Source: Mycolicibacter nonchromogenicus (lineage in GTDB: Bacteria; Actinomycetota; Actinomycetes; Mycobacteriales; Mycobacteriaceae). Taken from it: 64,000 nucleotides of DNA. Every line of letters starts with the position of its first letter. Within the stretch, counting starts at the first letter, position 1. This document shows positions 20,399-31,437 of the stretch, in pieces. A model generated the notes under the pieces. That model was not told where the DNA came from and did not search any database. It saw only the letters and a list, made by a program, of their open reading frames with translations. Both the position numbers and the translations under genes were made by a program. Where the stretch lies: assembly GCF_002101775.1 (NCBI RefSeq), contig NZ_LQPI01000042.1, forward strand, positions 62,001-126,000. Direction: 5' to 3'.

Positions 20399-22783
20399 TC
20401 AGCCGGCCGCGGCGGTCACGGTCACGTTGATGGTGGCGGCTCCGTCATCCGACGCGATCACCAGCACGGTGGCGTTGGGCGCCGAGACCACGTGGCCGCC
20501 GGTGACACTCACTTCGTAGCCGTTGGGGTAGATGACCTCAGGTACCGCGATGTTGGTCTGGGATCCGGCGCCGAAGACTCCCCCACCGGCCATGTCGGTC
20601 GAGTAACTCAACTGGAACGTGCCGTTGTCGAATGTCCAGGCGGTCGGGATCCCGGCCACCGCCTGGGGGTACGGCTCGGCGAGTATCGCCAGCTTCGTGG
20701 CGTCGACATTGTCTCCGGTCGGCGGCAGGTTGGTGTCGTACACGATCGATTCGGCATCGCGTGACTTGGAGGTGGTGGTGATGTCGTTCATGCCGTTGTA
20801 GACCCACGTCGCCCAGCCGTACTGGTGTCGCGCCGCGGCATCCACCACGGAGCTGTGCGCGCCGGGAACGTTGCTGGCGCCGAACCCACCGATATGTGCC
20901 GGGATGTTGTACGTATCCGGGTAGGTCGAGGCGTTCTGAATCCCGATGTCGGCGAAGAAACTGCAGAAGAAGTCGACACCGAACAGGTCGACGGACGGGC
21001 AGAAGTGCTGGAACGAGTAGATGACGTTGTCGTCGTCGACCTCGCCCAGCTGGGTCTGGATCCCCAGGTTGAAGAGCACATTGGGCTGCACGAATATCGG
21101 CGTATCGGGGTCCACCGACCGGATGGCCGCGACTGATTGGTTGTAGAAGGGCGTCAGCTGCTGGGCGTCGAAGTAGGGATTACCCAACGCGGTTGACAGC
21201 CAGTGCGATCCGGCGTGCGGTTCGGCGATCACACCGAAGGAGGCCACGCCGGGGTTGTCCTTGAAGTAGTGCGCCACCACCTGCAGCATCTGCGCGTGAT
21301 GGGTCTCCAACCCGATTCCATCCGGTGCCTTGGCGTTACCCCAGAACGCATCCCAGGCGTGGTTCTGCGCGGGGTTGACGAAGTAGCTCCACGGGAAGCC
21401 CACGTCGATGTTGGGCAGCCCGCCGGTCTGCACCGCCCACTCCGGCGCCCCCTCGCCCCCGAACGGAGTGCTGTAGAGATCTTGATGCAGGTAGATGTTG
21501 CTGGTGATGCCGTGGTTGGCCAGGGTCTGTACGGTCTGCGCGACCGAGGCCAGGTAGTCGTAGTCATAGACCCCGGGCTCCGGTTCCACCGCTGCCCAGA
21601 TCAGGCCCAGCTGAATGTTGTTGAAGCCGTTGGCGGCCAGGAACGCAGCGTCGTCCTCGCCGAATCCGTTGGCCGACAGCTCATAAGGGGCCAGCTTGTT
21701 CACGTGGTCGAAACCGTGCAGGATCACCACGCGGCCCTCGCTGTCGATCATCCACGAGCCCACTGTCGAGTAGCCGCCAGTACCGCCGCTCAGCGGAACA
21801 CCGGTGCCGAACCGGCCGACATCGCCGTGGGCGCCGAGCCCCAACTGACTGCCGTTGCCTCCGGTCCCGCCCAGGGCGGGCAGCCGGGTGGCGCTGCCGC
21901 CCACGCCACTGTCGCCGGCGTCGCCGCCGTCACCACCGCTGCCGAAAAGGCCGATGGCGTTGCCGCCGTCACCACCGCGCCCGCCGTCGACACCATCACC
22001 GCCAACGCCGCCGGCGCCACCGATGCCGAACAGCCAGCCACCGGCACCGCCGACCCCACCGGCTCCGCCGATCTCCCCGTCGCCACCGTCACCGCCGGCC
22101 CCACCGATGCCCAGCAACCAACCGCCGCTGCCGCCGGCCCCACCGGCGGCACCCTCGCCGCCCGCCCCGCCGGCGCCACCGTTGCCGAACCACCCCGCAG
22201 CTCCACCGGCACCCCCGGCAACACCGTCGGTGGTGCTGGAGTAGCCGGCACCACCGTCGCCGAACAGCCAACCGCCGGCCCCGCCGTCAGGGTTCTCGGC
22301 GGTGCCGTCCGCGCCGTCACCGATCGCATACGAACCCACCAGCGAATTGATCAGCCCGCCGACCTGCTGGCCCAGATCGCTGTTGATGAAATTGTCGACG
22401 CCGGTGTGGATCGGGGTGTAGATCAAGTCATCGAACAAGCTGGTCAGACCGACCGGCGAAGCCAGCGCCGCCTGCACAGTGCCGAGGTCGTTCAGCCCGG
22501 CCCATGCGGCATCCCAGTGCGCCGGGTCGAAGAAGGTCTCCCACGCCGTCGCGTCGGAGAACGCCTCCCAGTCGAGGCTGCTGCTGGCGGTGTCGACAAA
22601 CGGCGAGAACAGCTGGTCGAACACGTCCTCGAGATCGGCCTGTGCCGCGGGCGCGGCGGCCAGCGGGAGCATGCCGCAGCTCAAGAACGCCCCGATCGCG
22701 AGATTGGCCTGGCGAACCCGTTTGCGCGCCCTTCCGCGGGACTGCGTGTCGGTGCCCCACAAGACGTTGTCACTCGTGCTCAT
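20399..22783 (-). CDS. Exported PGRS-linked endoglycoceramidase-like GH5 protein
   Basis: 794 residues. A twin basic N-terminus and hydrophobic segment ([24 protein letters not shown]) form an export signal, with no PE domain. A helical region (to about residue 150) precedes a PGRS-type Gly/Ala-rich stretch (about residues 155-335). A GH5 barrel of the endoglycoceramidase type follows ([26 protein letters not shown]) and then a C-terminal beta domain starting near [18 protein letters not shown]. The acid/base Glu is present (residue 521, in VIAEPHAG, where most relatives have NEP). The expected nucleophile motif (T/G)EFGA reads HIGGFGAS, with Gly at residue 633, so normal hydrolysis is doubtful. 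A palindrome matching the TetR operator lies 73 bases upstream. The gene is convergent with the alcohol dehydrogenase. Confidence 0.82.
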   Translation of the reverse strand: MSTSDNVLWGTDTQSRGRARKRVRQANLAIGAFLSCGMLPLAAAPAAQADLEDVFDQLFSPFVDTASSSLDWEAFSDATAWETFFDPAHWDAAWAGLNDLGTVQAALASPVGLTSLFDDLIYTPIHTGVDNFINSDLGQQVGGLINSLVGSYAIGDGADGTAENPDGGAGGWLFGDGGAGYSSTTDGVAGGAGGAAGWFGNGGAGGAGGEGAAGGAGGSGGWLLGIGGAGGDGGDGEIGGAGGVGGAGGWLFGIGGAGGVGGDGVDGGRGGDGGNAIGLFGSGGDGGDAGDSGVGGSATRLPALGGTGGNGSQLGLGAHGDVGRFGTGVPLSGGTGGYSTVGSWMIDSEGRVVILHGFDHVNKLAPYELSANGFGEDDAAFLAANGFNNIQLGLIWAAVEPEPGVYDYDYLASVAQTVQTLANHGITSNIYLHQDLYSTPFGGEGAPEWAVQTGGLPNIDVGFPWSYFVNPAQNHAWDAFWGNAKAPDGIGLETHHAQMLQVVAHYFKDNPGVASFGVIAEPHAGSHWLSTALGNPYFDAQQLTPFYNQSVAAIRSVDPDTPIFVQPNVLFNLGIQTQLGEVDDDNVIYSFQHFCPSVDLFGVDFFCSFFADIGIQNASTYPDTYNIPAHIGGFGASNVPGAHSSVVDAAARHQYGWATWVYNGMNDITTTSKSRDAESIVYDTNLPPTGDNVDATKLAILAEPYPQAVAGIPTAWTFDNGTFQLSYSTDMAGGGVFGAGSQTNIAVPEVIYPNGYEVSVTGGHVVSAPNATVLVIASDDGAATINVTVTAAAG
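21780..22330 (-). repeat. PGRS-type coding repeat tract
   Basis: Degenerate GGN-rich codon repeats encode GGAGG, GGDGG and LFGIGGAGG units within the GH5 gene. Such tracts are typical of PE_PGRS proteins, where they form glycine-rich cell-wall-associated sheets. Here they link an exported N-terminal region to an enzyme domain. Antisense open frames over this tract are side effects of its composition. Confidence 0.85.
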
Positions 22784-22855
22784 CGTGTCCCCGCTCTTCC
22801 GGCCTGTGAACGACGCAGGAGCTGACGCGCTGCGGTCAGCGGCACCCCACCCGAT

Positions 22856-22880
22856 GAACTGCAACAGTATGTTGCACTTC
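22856..22880. promoter_or_regulatory. 25-bp TetR-type operator palindrome, site 2
   Basis: GAACTGCAACA and TGTTGCACTTC surround GTA; 10 of 11 arm positions are symmetric. The core TGCAACA-N3-TGTTGCA is identical to site 1 at 17475. It lies 73 bases upstream of the GH5 gene start, between that gene and ligA, so it most likely represses the GH5 gene. Confidence 0.8.
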
Positions 22881-22932
22881 GCTTGGGAACGCTGCCATAC
22901 TTCACCGAGACTGTCAATAAGCTGAGAGCTGG

Positions 22933-25017
<2,085 letters not shown>

Positions 25018-25043
25018 TTATCTGTTCTGGCTACCCTGGCGGC

Positions 25044-25439
25044 ATGCCGCACCCGATCATGTTCCGCGACGACGACCCCGGCCTGCCGGAGCTCCGGCGG
25101 CTCGCGCTGGGCTTTCCCGAAGCGATCGAGAAGATCTCCTGGGGCCGCCCGGTGTTCAGCGCCCGGAAAATGTTCGCGATCTACGGCGGCAACAGCAAGG
25201 CCGCCGGCGAGGTGGTGTCCCATCCGCATGCGCTGCTGGTCAAGGTGGAGGAGTCCGAGCGGCGGGCCCTGGAGCAGGATCCGCGGTTCTTCTATCCGAT
25301 GTACATGGGCCCGTTCGGCTGGCTCGGACTCGACTTCGACGCGGCGGCGGTGGATTGGGACGAGGTCCGCGAGTTGGTCGACGCGTCGTTTCGGCTGGCC
25401 GCACCGCCGCGGTTGATCCGTTGCCTGGACGGGGCCTGA
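25044..25439 (+). CDS. MmcQ/YjbR-family protein
   Basis: 131 residues. The fold family is recognisable from ALGFPEAIEKISWGRPVFSARKMFAIYGG near the N-terminus and the final DWDEVRELVDASFRLAAPPRLIR. These small proteins have a double-wing DNA-binding-like fold, but their role is not established. It is divergent from ligA with only 35 bases between starts. Confidence 0.82.
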   Translation: MPHPIMFRDDDPGLPELRRLALGFPEAIEKISWGRPVFSARKMFAIYGGNSKAAGEVVSHPHALLVKVEESERRALEQDPRFFYPMYMGPFGWLGLDFDAAAVDWDEVRELVDASFRLAAPPRLIRCLDGA

Positions 25440-25449
25440 GCTACCGCGG

Positions 25450-26466
25450 TCAGATCGCTTCGGGGTCGCCGGCCAGGGCCTCGGCAACCTTGCGCACCAG
25501 CCCCAGTGCGGTGCGCGCCCACGCGGCGCCCGCGCCGGCCATCCCGCACACCGGGCTGATCCCGACCCGCTCGGCCAGCACCGAGCGGGCGAACCCGATC
25601 CGGTCGGTGATCGCCGCGACCGCGGTCGCCAGCTCTTCGGCAGCGGGCGTCCGCTCCGGAGCACGCGCAGGAACCAGCCCCATCACCACGGTGCGGCCGG
25701 AATCGACGAATGCACCGATCTGGTCGTAGTCGGCAGAATCCAATCCGGTGCAGTCCAGCGCCAATGCCGTGATCGCGCTACGCTGCAACACCTTCCAGGG
25801 AAGTCCCGACGCACAACTGTGCACCAGCACCTCGCCTCCGATGGTGTCGGCACAGCTGTCGAGCAAGGCGGTTGCCACCGCCTCGTCGATGGGGGCCACC
25901 GGGCTCAATGCGGTGACGCCGGCCAGCCGGCCGGTGACTGCGGCGCCCAGAGATGGCTCATCGAGCTGCACGATCACCGGCGCATCGAGCCGGCGGGACA
26001 GTTCCGACCGGTGCCACCTGAGGCCCTCGGCCAGCGATGCGGCCAGATCTCGCAACGCACCGGAATCGGTGATCGCCCGGTGCCCGTTCGCCAGCTCCAG
26101 CTCTGCGGCCAAGGTCAGCGGACCGGCCGCCTGCACCTTGACCGGGTGTCCGCCACCGCGCAGGCCGGCGACTTCCCACGCCTCCTCAAGCGCGTCGGCG
26201 TCCTCGCCGAGCAGGCTCACCGCGCGGCGGTTCACAGCTCCGGGACGCGCTGCCAGTCGGTAGCCGCGCGGGGCGGTGTCGATGGCGATGTCGACCAGCA
26301 GCGCGCCGGTCCGGCCGATCATGTCGGCGCCCACTCCACGGTCCGGCAGCTCGACCAGGTGGGCCAGGCCACCACCGCCCAACTCGCCGACCACCACCTC
26401 AGCCGCTGCACGCGCCGAGGTGCCCGGCCACGAACCCAGCCCCGTCCCGGTGGCGAAAGCACTCAC
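25450..26466 (-). CDS. Cobalamin-independent methionine synthase C-domain-like protein
   Basis: 338 residues, homologous to Rv3015c. It corresponds to the C-terminal catalytic half of MetE only. The zinc ligands are preserved: His and Cys in LVHSCASG, and a Cys near the end in GISPVCGMAGAG. It may therefore transfer a methyl group to a thiol, but lacks the folate-binding N-terminal half, so the methyl donor is unknown. The GTG at 26466 (VSAFATGTGLGSWPG) matches the homologue; an ATG eight codons upstream is less likely. Confidence 0.82.
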   Translation of the reverse strand: MSAFATGTGLGSWPGTSARAAAEVVVGELGGGGLAHLVELPDRGVGADMIGRTGALLVDIAIDTAPRGYRLAARPGAVNRRAVSLLGEDADALEEAWEVAGLRGGGHPVKVQAAGPLTLAAELELANGHRAITDSGALRDLAASLAEGLRWHRSELSRRLDAPVIVQLDEPSLGAAVTGRLAGVTALSPVAPIDEAVATALLDSCADTIGGEVLVHSCASGLPWKVLQRSAITALALDCTGLDSADYDQIGAFVDSGRTVVMGLVPARAPERTPAAEELATAVAAITDRIGFARSVLAERVGISPVCGMAGAGAAWARTALGLVRKVAEALAGDPEAI

Positions 26467-26518
26467 CGGGCAACCGTATTGAAGTGACATGGCCCCGCTG
26501 ACAGCGGGCTAGCCTTCG

Positions 26519-27151
26519 ATGGTGAGGATGTCGCGGCTGGTGCCGATCTGGGCGGTGGCCTCAGCGCTGGTGGGCTGCACCCGGCTGGTCGACGGCACGG
26601 CGCTGCCCCTCGTGGCGTTGCCGGTCCCCGTCGGCGCGGTGGATCTCAGCCGCATCATGCTCGGCACACCCCGGATGCGGGCCATCGTCGGCGCCGACGA
26701 GCGGCTCACGGTCATCCCCACCATGGATTCCAGTGCACCCACCGACATCGACGACCTGGCCGCCACCGTCCCGCCGCCGTGCCGCTTCATCTTCGCCGAG
26801 ACCGCGGTGTTCGGGTCCGCGGCGACACGTTTCCACAAGACCACCTACCAATACCCACCGAAAGCCGCAATGGTCTCCGAGGGCGCTGCCGTCTACCCCG
26901 ACCCCGCGACGGCCCGCCAGGCGCTGGCCGCGCTGGTCAACGTGGTCGTCGAGTGCGCCGACACCTCCGCCGGCCAGGGCCTGGTCAGCGACTGGGATTC
27001 CGACGAGGACTCGCTGCGCACCCAGGCCGGTGACTGTGGCCGGTCCTACCTGGTCAAGTCGGTGGTCCTGCTGGAGGTCACCTACTGCGGCTTTTCGGAG
27101 TCCGACGCCGAGCTGGTGGTGACGAACATGGCTGCCGCGGTACCCGGGTAG
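26519..27151 (+). CDS. lpqA: Lipoprotein LpqA-like, PknH-type sensor domain
   Basis: 210 residues. The signal peptide ends in the lipobox ALVGC with Cys at residue 20. The mature part fits the PknH-like extracellular domain (PF14032), with paired Cys in PPCRFIF, VECADTS, AGDCGRS and TYCGFSE that likely form two disulfides. The family is thought to bind ligands outside the membrane. Its position beside the MetE-like gene matches lpqA (Rv3016) of M. tuberculosis. Confidence 0.82.
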   Translation: MVRMSRLVPIWAVASALVGCTRLVDGTALPLVALPVPVGAVDLSRIMLGTPRMRAIVGADERLTVIPTMDSSAPTDIDDLAATVPPPCRFIFAETAVFGSAATRFHKTTYQYPPKAAMVSEGAAVYPDPATARQALAALVNVVVECADTSAGQGLVSDWDSDEDSLRTQAGDCGRSYLVKSVVLLEVTYCGFSESDAELVVTNMAAAVPG

Positions 27152-27162
27152 GCCCGCACCCG

Positions 27163-27224
27163 CGCCGAACGTGCATCCAGACCGAGAAGAACGCCCCACC
27201 GCCGATCTGCGTGCACGGTCGGTG
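27163..27224. repeat. Intergenic inverted-repeat element, copy 1
   Basis: Two 22-base arms, beginning CGCCGAACGTGCATCCAGAC and ending GTGCACGGTCGGTG, pair at 17 of 22 positions around an 18-base spacer. The same element is found at 63188. It lies between the convergent ends of lpqA and mnmA and could terminate transcription from both sides. Confidence 0.7.
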
Positions 27225-27236
27225 CACGTGCCACCG

Positions 27237-28313
27237 CTAAGCGCGGGTGGCGGCGATGGTGGCGCTGGCGATCACCTCATCGCCTCGCGCGTCGGGGCGG
27301 TAGCAGACCAGCGTCTGGCCGCGGGCCACGCCACGCAGCGGCTCACGAAGCCGCACCTGCAACTTCTCGCCGACCAATTCGGCCACCGCACCGACCGTCT
27401 CACCGTGAGCACGCACCTGCACCTCGCACTCGACGGGGCCACGCCACGGCTGCCCCGAGGTGAACACCGGTGCCCGCCCGGTCAGCTCCACCACGTTCAG
27501 ATCGGCGGCGGATCCCACAGTCACCGTGCCGGTGGCGGCGTCGATGTCGGTCACGTAGCGCGGCTGACCGTCCGGGCCGGGCCCAGCGATGCCCAGGCCC
27601 TTGCGCTGACCGATGGTGAAGCCGTGCACACCCTCATGTTCGGCCAAGACCGACCCGCGGGTGTCCACCACGGCCCCTGGCCGTAGCCCGATGTGGCCAC
27701 CGAGGAAGGTGCGGGTGTCACCGGTCGGGATGAAGCAGATGTCGTGACTGTCGGGCTTGCTGGCCACCGCCAGGCCACGTTCGGCGGCTTCGGCACGGAT
27801 CTGTGGCTTGGGGGTGTCCCCGATCGGGAACGCAGCGTGACGGAGCTGTTCGGCGGACAGCACCGCGAGCACATAGGACTGGTCCTTGTCGGCGTCCACC
27901 GCGCGGCGCAGTCGACCATCGGTGAGCTGGGCATAGTGACCGGTGGCGACCATGTCGAAGCCCAGCGCGAGGGCTCGCGCGGCCACCGCGGCGAACTTGA
28001 TCTTCTCGTTGCACCGCATGCACGGATTGGGGGTCTCGCCGCGTGCGTAGGAGTCGACGAAGTCGTCGATCACCTCTTCTTTGAACTGCTCGGAGAAGTC
28101 CCACACGTAGAACGGGATGCCCAGCACGTCGGCGACGCGGCGGGCATCGTCGGAGTCCTCCCGCGAGCAGCACCCGCGCGAGCCGGTGCGCAGGGTGCCC
28201 GGGTTGCGCGACAGCGCCAGGTGCACGCCGACCACCTCGTGCCCGGCATCGACCATGCGGGCTGCCGCCACCGAGGAGTCCACCCCGCCGCTCATCGCGG
28301 CCACGACCTTCAT
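27237..28313 (-). CDS. mnmA: tRNA 2-thiouridylase
   Basis: 358 residues. MnmA thiolates U34 of the tRNAs for Lys, Glu and Gln. The PP-loop [10 protein letters not shown] binds ATP. The catalytic Cys pair is visible in [12 protein letters not shown] (about residue 100) and [11 protein letters not shown] (about 197). The start ATG overlaps the stop of the upstream cysteine desulfurase as ATGA (28310-28313), fitting direct sulfur supply. Corresponds to Rv3024c. Confidence 0.96.
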   Translation of the reverse strand: MKVVAAMSGGVDSSVAAARMVDAGHEVVGVHLALSRNPGTLRTGSRGCCSREDSDDARRVADVLGIPFYVWDFSEQFKEEVIDDFVDSYARGETPNPCMRCNEKIKFAAVAARALALGFDMVATGHYAQLTDGRLRRAVDADKDQSYVLAVLSAEQLRHAAFPIGDTPKPQIRAEAAERGLAVASKPDSHDICFIPTGDTRTFLGGHIGLRPGAVVDTRGSVLAEHEGVHGFTIGQRKGLGIAGPGPDGQPRYVTDIDAATGTVTVGSAADLNVVELTGRAPVFTSGQPWRGPVECEVQVRAHGETVGAVAELVGEKLQVRLREPLRGVARGQTLVCYRPDARGDEVIASATIAATRA

Positions 28314-29494
28314 CGCACTGCTCCCGCTGCGGCCAGCATCGCCTGGCGAGCCCGGTCCACCGCGCCGGGCAGTACGGCCAGCACAGCATCAACGTCGGCC
28401 TCGACACTGTTGTGCCCCAACGACAGTCGCAGCGATCCGCGGGCAGCGACCGGGTCCGCGCCCATCGCGATCAGCACATGGGAGGGCTGCGGCACACCGG
28501 CGGTGCAGGCCGATCCAGTGGAGCACTCGATTCCGTTGGCGTCCAACAGCATCAGCAGGGAGTCGCCTTCGCAGCCGGCGAAGGTGAAGTGCGCGTTGCC
28601 GGGCAGTCGCCGGGTGAGCGACCCGTTGACACGGGTGTTGTCGATCCGGGCGAGCACTCCGTCGATGAGCCGGTCGCGCAGGCCCGCAACCCGCTCGGCG
28701 GTGGCCTCCAACGAGCCCACGGCGATCTCAAGTGCGGCCGCCATTCCGACCGCCCCGGCCACATCGGGCGTACCCGAACGGATGTCACGTTCTTGTCCCC
28801 CGCCGTGTGTGAGCGGGACGCAGGTCACGTCGCGACGGATCAGCAGTGCACCGGTTCCGCACGGCCCGCCGAACTTGTGCGCGGTCAGGCTCAGCGCGGA
28901 CAACCCGCTGGCACCGAAGTCGACCGGCAGCTGCCCGACGGCCTGGACGGCGTCAGAATGCATCGGCACCCCGAACTGCGCAGCGATCGCGGCCAGTTCA
29001 GCGACCGGCAAGACCGTCCCGACTTCATTGTTGGCCCACATCACCGAAACCAGGGCGACATCGTCGGCCCGGCCACCGTCCAACTCCTCGCGCAGCGCGT
29101 CCGGTGACACCGACCCGTCGGCCTCGGTGGGCAGCCAGGTGACCTCGGCGCCCTCGTGTTCGGCGAGCCAGCCCACCGAATCCAGGACGGCGTGGTGTTC
29201 GACCTCGGTGGTGATGATCCGGCGCCGCTTCGAATCGGCGTCGCGGCGAGCCCAGTAGATGCCCTTGACGGCGAGATTGTCGCCGTCGGTGCCGCCGGAG
29301 GTGAAGACCACCTCCGAGGGCCGCGCGCCCAGTCGCGCCGCGATGGACTCCCGGGACTCCTCCATCCGCCGGCGCGCGGCGCGGCCTGCGGCGTGCAACG
29401 AGGAGGCGTTGCCCACGGTGCCCAGCACAGCAGCCATCGCCTCGATGGCCTGAGGGTGCATCGGGGTGGTGGCGGCGTGATCCAGATAGACCAT
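28310..29494 (-). CDS. iscS: Cysteine desulfurase (IscS-like)
   Basis: 394 residues. A class V PLP enzyme that takes sulfur from cysteine as a persulfide. The PLP Lys is in [17 protein letters not shown] (about residue 200) and the active Cys in [19 protein letters not shown] (about 322). The N-terminus [14 protein letters not shown] is typical. It is translationally coupled to mnmA, so tRNA thiolation is the clearest role; it may also serve Fe-S and other sulfur pathways, as does its homologue Rv3025c. Confidence 0.95.
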   Translation of the reverse strand: MVYLDHAATTPMHPQAIEAMAAVLGTVGNASSLHAAGRAARRRMEESRESIAARLGARPSEVVFTSGGTDGDNLAVKGIYWARRDADSKRRRIITTEVEHHAVLDSVGWLAEHEGAEVTWLPTEADGSVSPDALREELDGGRADDVALVSVMWANNEVGTVLPVAELAAIAAQFGVPMHSDAVQAVGQLPVDFGASGLSALSLTAHKFGGPCGTGALLIRRDVTCVPLTHGGGQERDIRSGTPDVAGAVGMAAALEIAVGSLEATAERVAGLRDRLIDGVLARIDNTRVNGSLTRRLPGNAHFTFAGCEGDSLLMLLDANGIECSTGSACTAGVPQPSHVLIAMGADPVAARGSLRLSLGHNSVEADVDAVLAVLPGAVDRARQAMLAAAGAVR

Positions 29495-29557
29495 GACCTG
29501 CCCAGGATACCGGGCTCGCGCTGCCGTCCCGGCGCTGCGGCGAGGCCACAGCCCTGC

Positions 29558-30361
29558 TCAACAGGCGACGTGGGGTCCTCGGCAGGGCCGGAGCGGCTCA
29601 CCCGCCTGCGCCTGGCAACGCGCGGCGAGCTCACCCCGATCGGTTCCCGGCAACTGCAGGGCAGCGACATGCACCCGCGCGACGGTGCGCCGCGCCGTGA
29701 TCAGACGCCGCATCGAGGCCAGCAGAGTGTCGTCACCGACAAAGGCGGGCACGGTCGACGGCGCCCCGTCCTGGTGGTGGTAGGTGAGCCGCACGGGCTG
29801 CACCGGCCGGCCCGCGTCCACGGCTGCCTGAAACAGCGCCGGATAGAACCGGCCATGGACCCGTCCACACCAGGTGGTGCCCTCCGGGAAGGCCACGACC
29901 GTGCGGCCGGCCCGCAGTCGGGCCGCCACCGTGTCCACCACGGCCGGCAACCCCCGCAGACTGCCCCGCTCGATGGGGATGATGCGCATGAGACGGGCCA
30001 GCGCTCCGATGCCGGGCCAGCTGATCAGGTCGGCGCGCGCCACGAACGTCCCGGGCAAAACCGCACCGATGACGAACACGTCCAGCCAGGACACATGCGG
30101 GCTGACCACCAACATGCCGCGCAGGTTGCGCACCGGCCCGCCGGTCGTGCTGACCTGCACCCCGAAGCAGCGCAACACCACTCGGCAGCCGCCGCGCTGC
30201 AGCCGGACGCGGCCTGGAACCGGCGCTGCCAGCAGGGGCAGCAGCGGCACGAGCAGCACCGCCAGTGCCATCCGCAGTGCCACCACCGCCGGGAACGGCC
30301 GCTCGCTGGGGCCGCCGACGCATCGCGGCGTACAGACGGCCCGGGGAGCCCACGCGTTCAC
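29558..30361 (-). CDS. 1-acylglycerol-3-phosphate acyltransferase-like protein (PlsC/OlsA type)
   Basis: 267 residues. The acyltransferase motifs are present: HVSWLD (the H-x4-D motif, about residue 89) and FPEGTT (about 160), with hydrophobic N-terminal segments (VVALRMALAVLLVPLLPLLA). Homologous to Rv3026c. The GTG start overlaps the stop of the upstream OlsB-like gene as GTGA (30358-30361). In bacteria that make ornithine lipids, OlsA of this family adds the second acyl chain after OlsB; this pair could do similar chemistry on an unknown head group. Confidence 0.85.
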   Translation of the reverse strand: MNAWAPRAVCTPRCVGGPSERPFPAVVALRMALAVLLVPLLPLLAAPVPGRVRLQRGGCRVVLRCFGVQVSTTGGPVRNLRGMLVVSPHVSWLDVFVIGAVLPGTFVARADLISWPGIGALARLMRIIPIERGSLRGLPAVVDTVAARLRAGRTVVAFPEGTTWCGRVHGRFYPALFQAAVDAGRPVQPVRLTYHHQDGAPSTVPAFVGDDTLLASMRRLITARRTVARVHVAALQLPGTDRGELAARCQAQAGEPLRPCRGPHVAC

Positions 30362-31227
30362 GCGTGCGCCGCGGTGTCAGCGGTCTCTGCAGGCCCGGCC
30401 AGCGCCGACGCCGCGGAAACCGACCGCAGCCGGCGCAGGTAGCGAGTGTCGGCCTCGCTGCGGTGCAGTAGGGCCGGGAAGTCCCCGACCCCGAAGGCCG
30501 GGTCGTGGGCCGGGTCGCCGCAGACCCGCGCACCCAGCCTTAGGTAGCCGCGCAGCAGCGGTGGCATGGTCGGGCGAGCCGGCGGCGCGATCTCGTCGAT
30601 GCCCTTGCCGTCGACCATCACCGGCCGATACGGCCGCACCCGGTGCGGGGAGGCATGGCGCCGCCGAACGAAGTCGCGGACACCGCGGATCTGCGCGCCG
30701 GGGGCGCCCTGCCCGCACACCGGCACCGACACGCAGCCGGCGATGTGGTCGTACTGGTGGCGGTCGAGGTAGGCCAGGATTCCGGCCCACATCAGCAGCA
30801 CGACCGCGCCGTTGCGGTGCGCCGGCCGGACCACCGCGCGGCCCATCTCGACCAGTGACGGCCGCAGCGGATCCAGCGCTGTGACATCGAATTCGGTTGC
30901 GCTGTACAGACCTCCGGCGGCGACCGCCCCGGTGGGAGGAAGCATTCGGTAGCAGCCGACCAGCTCGCCGGTGGCGTCGTCGCGCACCAGCAGATGGTCG
31001 CAGTACTGGTCGAAATGGTCTGCGTCCAGGCCGGGCGGGCCGTCGCGGGAGTCGGTCAGGCGAAATCCCGGCTCGGTGTTGAACACCTCGAATCGCATCC
31101 GCTGCGCGGCTTCGATCATGTCGGGGTCGGTGGACAACAGCAGCGAGTAGCGCGGGGTGTTGTCGGTCCCAGAAGCGGGAGAATCGGCGGCGGCCTCAGG
31201 GGCGATGAGAACAGAAGGAGTGCTCAC
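30358..31227 (-). CDS. OlsB-like N-acyltransferase (GNAT fold)
   Basis: 289 residues from the GTG at 31227; an ATG at 31269 would add 14. The acyltransferase domain (PF13444 type) spans SLLLSTDPDMIEAAQRMRFEVFN to GCYRMLPP and VEMGRAVVRPAHRNG, followed by a C-terminal half with PPLLRGYLRLGARVCGDPA, as in OlsB and haemolysin-like proteins that acylate ornithine. Homologous to Rv3027c. Translationally coupled to the PlsC-like gene. The acyl acceptor is not known. Confidence 0.83.
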   Translation of the reverse strand: MSTPSVLIAPEAAADSPASGTDNTPRYSLLLSTDPDMIEAAQRMRFEVFNTEPGFRLTDSRDGPPGLDADHFDQYCDHLLVRDDATGELVGCYRMLPPTGAVAAGGLYSATEFDVTALDPLRPSLVEMGRAVVRPAHRNGAVVLLMWAGILAYLDRHQYDHIAGCVSVPVCGQGAPGAQIRGVRDFVRRRHASPHRVRPYRPVMVDGKGIDEIAPPARPTMPPLLRGYLRLGARVCGDPAHDPAFGVGDFPALLHRSEADTRYLRRLRSVSAASALAGPAETADTAAHA

Positions 31228-31350
31228 ACGCTGCACGGTCGCGCAGCCAGGCAGCGACGAGGCAAGCACGGGATGACCTGTCGATGCACTCTTGGTGACG
31301 AGTTGTGCGCACCACTCGTCAGCGCAGCGCCCATGGACGATGCCATGGCA

Positions 31351-31411
31351 GTTGAGATTGCATCTAGGGTCGTGAATTCACGGCGTGCACAACCCTCAGC
31401 GCAATCTCAAC
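31351..31411. promoter_or_regulatory. Nested inverted repeat upstream of the OlsB-like gene
   Basis: GTTGAGATTGC and GCAATCTCAAC are perfect 11-bp arms at the outer ends. Inside lie AGGGT/ACCCT and the 12-bp perfect palindrome CGTGAATTCACG (31371-31382). The structure is 124 bases upstream of the OlsB-like start and 27 bases beyond the SDR stop, both on the minus strand. It could terminate the SDR operon, bind a regulator, or fold as RNA. Confidence 0.55.
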
Positions 31412-31437
31412 GCCCACCGCTGAAATGCGGGCGCGGG

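Noticed and set aside
21780..22330. Repeated units resembling a CRISPR array
   Set aside because: Units are degenerate, in frame, Gly-coding and without spacers or cas genes; this is a PGRS tract.
21203..22825. 540-residue open frame antisense to the PGRS gene
   Set aside because: It mirrors GGN-repeat codons of the real gene and has no export signal, domain or ribosome-binding site of its own; high GC keeps many frames open.
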